A DNA stretch of 19,389 nt from contig CALSCQ010002796.1 of the NCBI GenBank assembly GCA_943704525.1, forward strand, positions 1-19,389. The letters are read 5' to 3'. Below are positions 8,742 to 19,389 of this stretch, in pieces (positions within the stretch are counted from its first letter, which is position 1; each line of letters opens with the position of its first letter). The position numbers were made by a program, and so were the translations under genes. The notes under the pieces are model-generated. The model ran no database searches. It was not told the origin of the DNA and saw only the letters and a list, made by a program, of their open reading frames with translations. This DNA comes from Pigoraptor vietnamica. Taxonomy: Eukaryota > Opisthokonta > Filasterea.

Positions 8742-11241
8742 ATGTTGCGGACGCGGCCTTTCGTCCTCGTCGCGGCACTGGCCGTCCTCTGCATCGCACG
8801 CGTGGCCACTGCGAGTGAGTCTCATTGCAACGCCCTCAACTGTACTCAACTGCCAGTTCAGGAAATGTTGTGCCGTGCGGCGGCGGCTCTACTGACCATT
8901 TCTGGCTCTCTCATACTCCCAGGGAGCTGCAATGGCATCGCCGTCACGACGCAGGCCATTTTTGACGCGACGTACGACGCAACCTGCACGTCCATTGACG
9001 GCGATCTGACCATCGGCACGCTCGAGGGCAGCAGCTGCGACATTACGAACCTCAATGGGATGGCGCAGGTGGCGACGCTCAACGGAAATCTCCTCGTGCA
9101 AAACTGCGTCAACCTGACGGATCTCGGCGGCCTCGGCGCCCTTGCGTCCATCAGCGGCTCCCTCACAATCGACCGCTTCACGGGGCCTGTACTGTCGGGG
9201 CTTGGTGCGCTGACGACGGTGCAGGGGGACCTGTCGCTCACCTTCGGCTCTGCCGTGAGCATCCCCAACACGTTTGCGCCGGCACTTTCGCGCGTTGGAA
9301 AGGGCGTATGGATTGGTGGGTGCGGCCGTGTGGCCCAGTGCAATGTGGCCGTGTGCAGTGGGCGTACGCAGAGAATGTTCCGCGTGACTGCGACTGCCTT
9401 GTTCTAACCCTCGCAGTTGCCGTGCCCAATCATCTCTACGACATTGTGCGTGTCGACAACTACTTCGCTGTCGTAATGTCACCTTGCGTGTCTCGTAGAG
9501 GCGTAACGCACCCTCGATCTTTCCCTCCGCAGCGTCCTTCAGTTCGCTGACGACTCTGGCGGGCTTTGGTAACCTCGTGACCATAGGCGATAGACTCAAG
9601 CTGGAAGAGCTTAGCGCGCTGCAGTACGTGACGGTGAGCAACGCAAACAAAACATGCTGCTCTTCGTCCCGTTGTGTGCTGAAGCTGCGTGTGTGCGTCG
9701 ATTGTGCTCACACATACCAAGATTGTACAAATGTCACGTTGTACTTTACACGCACAGCTCAATGTAATGTGCGGAGGCATACTGTCGCTGTCACACACCA
9801 CACACACATGGCTTGCGCGAAGCATGCGTCTGTGCGTCTGCAACACGTGCGCAATCTCATGCGCGTTACACCATCCACAGGGCTTCGGCAAGGTTGACAC
9901 AATTGGTGTTACGCTCGCCGTTGCGTCCTGCAAGAGCCTCGTCAAGATTAGCTTCCCGTCTCTCAGCACGTGAGTGTGTTATGAACGTAGTGCGCGTATG
10001 CTTGTGCTCACATTCACTTGTTTTTTTGTGTGAGCATCAATTTCCTCGCCTTCTGACTTTTTCCCTCCTCATCGACCCCTCTCCTCCCCCCTCTCTCTAC
10101 GCAGTCTGGGCGCCGTCATAGTGAACGGCAACAACCAGCTCGCGGCCATTGAGAGCCTCGGGACCGCCTCTTCCATTGGCAGCGTCACCATCGATGGCAA
10201 CCCCGTCCTCGCGAGCATCGCAGGCCTCGCCCCGGTGGTCACGTGCGGAGGCAGCGTCTCGGTGAGTTGCGAGGACGATTCAGCAGACCTCGGCGTGTGC
10301 ACGGGTGTCTCAGACGAAAGCTCTACAGCTGAGTGCACGCGATGCTGCTCGGCTCTTGTCGCCCATCCTCCTTCCCGCGTTCTTTTTTTCTCATTTTTGC
10401 GCGCGGCCTGCAGATCACGGACAACCCCTTGCTCACGACGGTCGCTCCGTTCAACCCGACGCTCATTTCTGGCGATCTCACGCTGACCAACAACGGCATC
10501 ACCGCCGTCGTCTTCCCGCGCTTGGCGAATGTGGGCAGCCTAACGGTCACCTACACCCCGGGCATTACGTCGCTCGACGGCGCCTTTCCGGCGCTGACGA
10601 AGGCGTCCGGGGACATTGCCATTAGCTCAAACGCGCGCGTTGCGTCGGTGGGGGGATTTGCGGCGCTCAAGTCGATCGACGGCCAGCTGTTTGTGACGAA
10701 CAACGCGCAGCTGTCGTCGATTGGCGGCTTTGGGGCGCTCGTATCCATCGGCGACCGCCTTGCAATCACCGCGAACCCGCGACTCGCGCGCGTGTCGGGC
10801 TTTGGTTCGCTCGAGGCGATCGGCGGCGGGCTTGTCCTCGAGAGCAACGACTACCTCGACTCGCTCGCCGGTCTCAAGATACTCAAGTCGATCGGGAAGA
10901 ACGACGCGGGCGTCGCCGTGTCCATACGCAACAACCGCCTGTTCTGCGACGACGGCCACATTCCGTGGCTGACGATCATCAAGGGCGTCTACACCGCGGA
11001 AAACAACCGCGCCAGTTGCGCCGCGGTGAATGGCGCGCTGTCGGGCGCGTACACGTCCCCCACGTGCACGACGTCGACGGAAGACAAGCTGATATGGGCG
11101 GTGGTGGCACTCGGCATCTCGACCGTTGTGCTCCTCATCGTCGTCATCGTGATGTCACTCATGCTGCGTGGGGTCAAGTACCACGCGCCCCCGTCGAAGG
11201 GGGTGATGCTGGACGTGTCGTCGGGCTCCTACACGCGCTGA
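8742..11241 (+). CDS. Receptor-L-like leucine-rich repeat membrane protein
   Basis: Predicted type I surface protein, about 557 residues. Model exons: 8742-8814, 8923-9319, 9417-9445, 9533-9633, 9881-9969, 10105-10261 and 10414-11241. Residues 1-24 form a signal peptide (hydrophobic FVLVAALAVLCIA, then ATA). The ectodomain is a run of about 22-25-residue repeats of the pattern L..L..I.G.L.I.N, e.g. NLTDLGGLGALASISGSLTI and QLSSIGGFGALVSIGDRLAI, as in receptor L domains. Cysteine-containing caps lie at both ends. A membrane helix (about 508-533, WAVVALGISTVVLLIVVIV) is followed by a 24-residue tail ending SGSYTR. There is no kinase domain. The 29-nt third exon and its two junctions are the least certain part; they are chosen because phases fit and the joined repeat reads VWIGGC, matching other units. 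Ligand and function are unknown. Confidence 0.82.
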
Positions 11242-11617
11242 GGCACACGGGCGCGTGCGCTTTATTATAGGCTTGTATAAAGTATGAAAGCGAACGTAAA
11301 ACGCGCTCACACAAATGCGCTCATCATGTGCCACTATGGGCTGCGACGGAAGCGAGGGTGCATACGGTGCAGCACAGACGCATTCGTAACGACCCTTCTC
11401 GACGACCGCGCACGCCTCGTCCCTTCCTTTGTGGCATGCTCCGCGACAGGGATCGCCGATAGATTTCGCTGCCGTGCGCACGGAGGGAGCCGTTTTGGCG
11501 CATCACGCGATGGGCCTCTTCCCACCCTCAGCGCAAAACCGAGCTTGTCAATTGGCTCACCGATCGAACGCGCAGACGTCGTCCGCGAACGAGTCAACTA
11601 CACGGTTTGGCCCTTCG
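11242..11617. other. Spacer between convergent L-domain and SAAL1-like genes
   Basis: About 376 bp between facing stop codons. An AATAAA hexamer on the minus strand (11261-11266) lies about 350 bp past the SAAL1-like stop. It could serve as a polyadenylation signal, though the distance is long. Nothing else is recognised. Confidence 0.4.
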
Positions 11618-13137
<1,520 letters not shown>

Positions 13138-13696
13138 GATGCGAGAGTGTCTTCTGTGGAGCAACTGTCACACACCTCCACAGCTTTTCAAACAACTCGG
13201 GCGTGTGTGCCGCATTTTCTGCCGTCAGCAGACTTGGAACCTTTGGTAGCATGGTCCGGACACACAGATCGCCACTCCCATAGTCGGTCTCGCTGGTTGC
13301 AAGAATGTCAGCGTTGTTTCGGCGCTCGGCAGCGTCAATTCGCTGACGCTGTCGTTCTGCAGTGGCGTGAGCGACGTGGCGGTGTTGGGCGGTGACGAAC
13401 TGGACTTGTATGATGGCGCCGGCGTGCGCAATGTCGGTGCGCTCGGTCGCCTTCATGACTCAATTCGAGTGCCGAATACTTCGATTGATCCAGTTCAAGC
13501 AAAGCTGTCGCCAGCGAGTCTTACTGATAAAGGATGGAAGCAACACACTGAAATTACGTTTGCGCAAGTCGCCTATTCATTTGCACACCGCTCCTAGCCA
13601 GAGGAGCGGCTACAACACGCGACCACACAAACGGACGCAGCGACGGGAAACTGAAAATACACGGGAAGAAACGGCACACAACGCGTCGGTCGGCGC
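13138..13696. other. Spacer between SAAL1-like start and MET17 stop
   Basis: About 560 bp. It should contain the SAAL1-like promoter and the MET17-like 3' UTR, and it also carries the orphan leucine-rich fragment at 13268-13459. No complete gene is seen. Confidence 0.5.
13268..13459 (+). pseudogene. Orphan leucine-rich repeat fragment
   Basis: About 60 codons encode nearly three units of an LRR with consensus L.L..C..V.DV..LG, for example LAGCKNVSVVSALGSV and LTLSFCSGVSDVAVLG. The third unit (LDLYDGAGVRNVGALGRL) already departs, and after about 13459 the frame stays open to a TAG near 13595 but no longer looks like LRR. Upstream the frame opens only after a TAG at 13247-13249, and there is no ATG start; a CACAG acceptor could precede 13268. 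The repeat type differs from the L-domain gene nearby. Either a decayed copy of an LRR gene family or a lone exon of a gene I cannot assemble; decay is preferred. Confidence 0.55.
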
Positions 13697-15712
<2,016 letters not shown>

Positions 15713-15848
15713 TGTGGCGCTTTAAGTGCGAGTCGACTTTGACTTGAGGGATTTTTCAGTGCACGCGAGTGTAGTGTTCGCTGTTCGGATAAATGCCAAA
15801 GTGCTCTTTTTTGGATGCGTTCGGGGAATTCCCACCGGCATCGATCGC

Positions 15849-15922
15849 ACACACACACACACACACGCACACAGAGCGAAAGAGAGAGAGAGAGAGACAC
15901 ACAGAGACACGCACACTCAACC

Positions 15923-15983
<61 letters not shown>
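15849..15983. repeat. Compound CA / GA / (AC)30 microsatellite
   Basis: A short CA run (about 15849-15866), then a GA run (about 15879-15896), and an uninterrupted AC run of 60 bases at 15924-15983. It lies about 140 bp upstream of the MET17-like start codon. Confidence 0.95.
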
Positions 15984-15986
<3 letters not shown>

Positions 15987-16327
15987 ACACCCGAGTGCTC
16001 GTCATCATCCGCCAATCACGCGCGTCGGACACACCCACACGTTGTCACGTGCGTCCGCGGACAGAACACAATGACGACACAACTTGAAATGACGTGGTAT
16101 TGTGACATTAAGCCGAAATCGATTACGTTTTTTCAGAAATTAGTCGAATATATTGCGATAAGCATTAAGTTAGAGAATAAATACTCATTCGTACTTTGTG
16201 TAAAATAATCACCAAAGTTTGGCTGATACCGAGATCATACATACTTGGATAACAATCGCACTTTCGATTGTGTCTGCGATTCTCGGACCCAGTCGACACG
16301 GCGTGCTACAAACACAAAGGACGAACA

Positions 16328-16435
16328 CAAAGCACACACACGCACACACGCACACACACCACGCATACGAACGCATGCACACACACGCACACACAGACAC
16401 ACGCGCACCCACACCCACTCGCCACAGCGCACACG
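16328..16435. repeat. Degenerate CA-rich repeat
   Basis: CA dinucleotides interrupted by G and T substitutions (ACGCACACACGCACAC type). Probably an older, decayed microsatellite in the GID4 upstream region. Confidence 0.75.
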
Positions 16436-16708
16436 TAGAAGGACACTCAGACATCGCTCCACTCAGCAGCCCTGGGAACTTCAAAGGCAGCAGCACAACC
16501 CTTTTGTCACAGTTGTCGGAAGAGGCGCCCGTTCCGTCTCCGTTCGCAACGCACGATTTTAATCGGCCGACGATCAAGTCCGTCTCATCGCCGTCCAACG
16601 CCCTCGCTCGTGCGCGACGGTGCTGAGCAGCGCTGAGTGCGACGTGCGTGCGTGCCCCGTCGCGGGCGTCTGCTGCTTATTGGCCGTGGCATTGAAGGGG
16701 CGCAGGAA

Positions 16709-18046
16709 ATGAGTGAGTGCTATTGCTAAGGACTGTCACGTGGTGTGCTGTGCGTGCGGGCGAAACTTGCGTCCGCTCCACTTGCCTTTGGTGCCTCGTG
16801 GCTGCTCTCGCTCATGCGCTCACAATTACCCCGGGGCCCTTTTCTCGTGTTATTTTACACTGCCCGCTCGGACCCACTATTAATCACCGCGTTCGCCTGT
16901 ATCTCCAGGGTCCCCGCACACAAACGCCGGCGGCGAGTACCAGTGGCCGTCCTATACGCCGCACTCGACGCAGGGCGGCCACGTGACCAAGCGTACGGCA
17001 GACAAGAACGCCCTCGTTCTCTCGCGAACGCACGTCGCGTTTGCCGGCGACCGCGCATCTCCGCGGGAGGGCGATCACCAAGCGCGCGCGTGCGACGCGT
17101 GCGGCCTGGTTGGACGCCACGACGACGCATGCGAAAAGGTGAAGGTCGCGCGTCCGATTGTCGTCCGCTCGTGTGGAGCGCTGTTCGACGGGAGCGTATT
17201 TCGCGGGCAGCAACGAAGCGGCCGCAGCAGTTACGAAGTGGAGGTGGAGATCAAGCACGTGGACCTCCCCTCGTCCTTTCTGTGCGGGTACCTGCACATC
17301 CGGGGCCTCACGGAGGACTACGAGTTGTTGACGACGTTTTTTGAGGCTGAGGTAATTGGCGACAGGCACTCGTTTCTCACGCGCAAGTGGGACGCCGACG
17401 AGGCCGTCGACCGGCAGCACTGGGGAAAGTTTGCGGCGTTTGCGTCGCTGGAGAAGCGCTTCAACGAGGACGGCTTTGCGTACGACCCGCGCAACTCTGA
17501 CTATGTGTTTATGCGGTGGAAGGTGCGTCTTAGTGCTGTGCGTAATGTGCTACAACATGTTGCGAACGGCTGTTTTCGTGTGCGTCTTTTGTCGTTGTCG
17601 CGTGTCCGGTCGTTGTCGCGTGTCCGGTTGCGGTCTGTGCGTGTATGGGCTGCATGCCATTCTGACGTCATGTACCGCCGTACCCTCGACAGGAGCACTT
17701 TTTGGTGCCGGATCACAACATTAAGCAGATTGCGGGCGCGTCGTTTGCCGGCTTCTACTACATTTGCTTCCAGCGCTCCACTTCGCTGATATCGGGATTT
17801 TACTTTCACCATAATTCCGAGTGGTGAGTAAATGGGTCCACCGCGCGTGCACGAACGCTTCTCTTGCTCACGCACACACACACACACTCACTGTGCTATA
17901 TCGACCCATTCGAAATCGTAGCTCGCTCACATTCACCCGTATCTTGGTGTGTCGCTTGCTGATCCCGCTCCTTCCCCTCTAGGTTCCAGTCGTTGAGTCT
18001 GCGCCACGTGGGACAGCGGTCGTGTCCCCAGTACGATTTCCGATGA
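16709..18046 (+). CDS. GID4: GID4, substrate receptor of the GID/CTLH E3 ligase
   Basis: GID4 recognises proteins with N-terminal Pro (Pro/N-degron) and related ends and brings them to the GID/CTLH ubiquitin ligase. Exons: 16709-16712 (ATG plus one base), 16909-17522, 17693-17823 and 17983-18046, giving 270 residues (human about 300). The beta-barrel core runs from about residue 105 to the end: [68 protein letters not shown], then [20 protein letters not shown] and the terminal CPQYDFR. It resembles human GID4 more than yeast Gid4, lacking the yeast insertions. The N-terminal 100 residues are not conserved but contain C63-x2-C66-x5-H72-x3-C76. The four-base first coding exon is inferred from ATGA|GTGAGT and correct phase; an undetected upstream exon is possible. 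Core exons are secure. Confidence 0.92.
17593..17628 (+). repeat. Two exact 18 bp units in GID4 intron 2
   Basis: CGTTGTCGCGTGTCCGGT occurs twice in direct succession (17593-17610 and 17611-17628) inside the intron 17523-17692. A recent small duplication; no function is evident. Confidence 0.9.
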
Positions 18047-18560
18047 GTGTCGTAATTTTTGAGTATCGGACACGAACCCAAGCGCCAGTGTCCTGACACG
18101 TATCGCGTTTAGTGCCCACGCGCGCGCACTCGCGCAGCGCCATTCGATTGCCGCGTGCCGTTCGTTGCGTTATCACCCGCACTCTCTGTACATTCCATCA
18201 CATTAATGCACGTGACCTCGAGGAACAGTCGTGCCGTGTTCGGTGTGGTTGTGTGCACTAGCATCCCGCCCCAGATCACGTGCGTTCTCGTCTAATGTCA
18301 AGCATGCTTCGCACCGATGCACTCGGAAGGCGGTCTCATTTCTGTTCAAATAAGCCTTTAATAGCACGCAAACACGCCACCCTTTGCCACTGTTCGGCTG
18401 AGTTCGGCCTTCGTGCGGTTTGGAGGCGCATTGGGAGCGCGACGTCCTGTGAAGGAGTAAGTCGACATATTTATCTAGCTATCGACGCGTCCCTTACGTG
18501 TGAGCTTCAGAGAGACCTTTAATCCAACCACGCACCCGCCTTTGCCATTGCTCGATGCAC
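18047..18560. other. Spacer between convergent GID4 and PRMT5 genes
   Basis: About 510 bp between facing stop codons. It contains CACGTG hexamers near 18208 and 18278 but no recognised coding, tRNA or repeat sequence. It should hold both 3' UTRs. Confidence 0.5.
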
Positions 18561-19334
18561 TCAGAGGCCGATGTTGTAGGAGCGCCCGTGGGGGTTGTGG
18601 ATGGGCGCGAGCGAGGGCGACGTAACCGACCACTCGTACCACACCTTGGTGCGTGAGTAACTCCGCCAAATGTGAATGTCGATCTTGGAACCCTTGGGGA
18701 CGTACATGGGCGACTGCGTGCATGCGAAGTGTGTGTGTCAGCAACAGATAGCAGTACGCAACGAAGAGCGTTTAAGAGGAGGACTGGAGAGCCGAGTTTA
18801 ACTGACACGCGAAAGAGAGGCCCCACAGATCGACAGGCCTCAGTTCGATAGGCAGTCATAGGGGTCACCCCATCGACTATGCCACACATATTAAGAGACA
18901 CACATATTGTGAGAGATGTCGGATCAGCTTAAATCATAGACGTGTGTCCGACTCCACTACACATAATGTGTGAGAGAGAGAGAGGCCCACCCTGAAGGGA
19001 AAGAAGATGGGGAACCAGCTGAACATGCCCTCGGAATACGTCGCTGGATTGATACCTGGATTGCGCGAGAAAGTGAGGAAATGGTGCGACTACACCACTC
19101 TACACAACACTCGCACACACATACACACGTACATGCACACACTCATACACGCACACACAACGCATACATTACATACGAACACATGCACACGCACACACGA
19201 ACACCCACTGAGGATAACGTCGTCGTACAGCACAGACTCGAAGTAGCCCGCAAATCCGTGCATCGTGGCGCTCTCTTCGGCGACAAATGACAGCAGCGCA
19301 TACCGACTGTTGTCCACGCAGCCGCGCTCGACAT
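18561..19334 (-). CDS. PRMT5: PRMT5, C-terminal part (partial)
   Basis: Type II protein arginine methyltransferase making symmetric dimethylarginine on spliceosomal Sm proteins and histones. Only the last three exons are in the window: 19334-19209, 19055-18991 and 18713-18561, phase-consistent, coding about 113 residues. VDNSRYALLSF, MHGFAGYFESVLYDDVILS, EGMFSWFPIFFPF, then KVWYEWSVTSPSLAPIHNP and the terminal GRSYNIGL match the C-terminal beta-barrel of PRMT5, which ends in RSYTIGL in humans. The barrel helps dimerisation and substrate binding; the catalytic Rossmann domain lies beyond the right edge. The first visible exon opens with an acceptor GCAG in phase 1, so at least one more exon lies upstream. 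Confidence 0.95.
19100..19206. repeat. Degenerate CA-rich tract in PRMT5 intron
   Basis: Interrupted CA dinucleotides (GT on the PRMT5 sense strand) fill most of the intron 19056-19208, starting just after the donor. Confidence 0.8.
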
Positions 19335-19367
19335 CTGCAGCGCACGCGTTGGGAGAAGGCGAATTGC

Positions 19368-19389
19368 GGGGGGGGGGGGGGGGGGGGGG
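19368..19389. other. 22-base G homopolymer at the window end
   Basis: The sequence ends in an unbroken G run directly after GAATTGC, inside a PRMT5 intron. This may be a true poly-G/poly-C tract where assembly stopped, or a sequencing artefact at a contig end. Confidence 0.9.

Larger units (their letters stand above)
15713..16708. promoter_or_regulatory. Divergent intergenic region, microsatellite-rich
   Basis: Nearly 1 kb between the MET17-like (-) and GID4 (+) start codons, so it probably holds both promoters. It contains several CA and GA tracts, an AT-rich pocket at about 16085-16260 with a lone AATAAA at 16176-16181, and a degenerate CA belt at about 16328-16435. An open plus frame up to 16626 gives a Ser/Pro-rich sequence with no family match. 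Confidence 0.5.

Noticed and set aside
16219-16626. Ser/Pro-rich plus frame upstream of GID4 as a possible first GID4 exon
   Set aside because: It ends in a stop with no clear donor in phase with 16909 and no similarity to a known GID4 N-terminus; its first half is CA repeat.
18047-18560. tRNA or small RNA gene in the convergent spacer
   Set aside because: No A-box/B-box pair or cloverleaf pattern could be found by eye.

Overview
The window reads as gene-dense nuclear DNA from a unicellular eukaryote. Every recognisable protein is split by short spliceosomal introns (mostly 40-370 bp), coding regions are GC-rich, and introns and spacers carry CA/GT microsatellites. A TEA-domain factor with an animal-type C-terminal YAP-binding fold, a metazoan-like GID4, PRMT5, SAAL1, PET100 and a fungal-type O-acetylhomoserine sulfhydrylase together suggest a protist on or near the opisthokont/amorphean side of the tree. 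The sequence alone does not allow a species call. Exon models were built by hand from reading frame, GT..AG sites, phase agreement and remembered family alignments. No search was run.

Layout: 517-963 (+) PET100, a 73-residue cytochrome c oxidase assembly factor in four tiny exons. 1426-3216 (+) TEAD/Scalloped-type transcription factor, six exons. 3301-5932 (-) armadillo-repeat plus BTB protein, eight exons. 6577-8416 (+) protein with two cyclic-nucleotide-binding domains, the second degenerate. 8742-11241 (+) secreted or type I membrane protein built of receptor-L-like leucine-rich repeats. 11618-13137 (-) SAAL1-like armadillo-fold protein with a (CA)58 tract in its intron. 13268-13459 (+) orphan piece of a different leucine-rich repeat protein. 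13697-15712 (-) MET17/MetY-type sulfhydrylase. 16709-18046 (+) GID4, substrate receptor of the GID/CTLH ubiquitin ligase. 18561-19334 (-) C-terminal three exons of PRMT5, cut by the window edge at a 22-base G run.

The genes do not form one pathway or an operon. They are neighbours with unrelated housekeeping and regulatory roles: respiratory assembly, transcription, signalling, sulfur amino acid synthesis, protein turnover and arginine methylation. Strands alternate, giving two clear divergent intergenic regions (5933-6576 and 15713-16708) and tight convergent ends (84 bp between TEAD and ARM-BTB).

The most interesting points are a protist TEAD in which the usual palmitoylated cysteine appears replaced by histidine and the YAP-contacting tyrosine by cysteine; a cyclic-nucleotide protein with one intact and one dead pocket; an intron made of duplicated units that each carry splice-like sites; a recurrent GTRCGT donor type; and the receptor-like repeat protein with a very short cytoplasmic tail. 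I found no CRISPR, phage, transposon, tRNA or rRNA.
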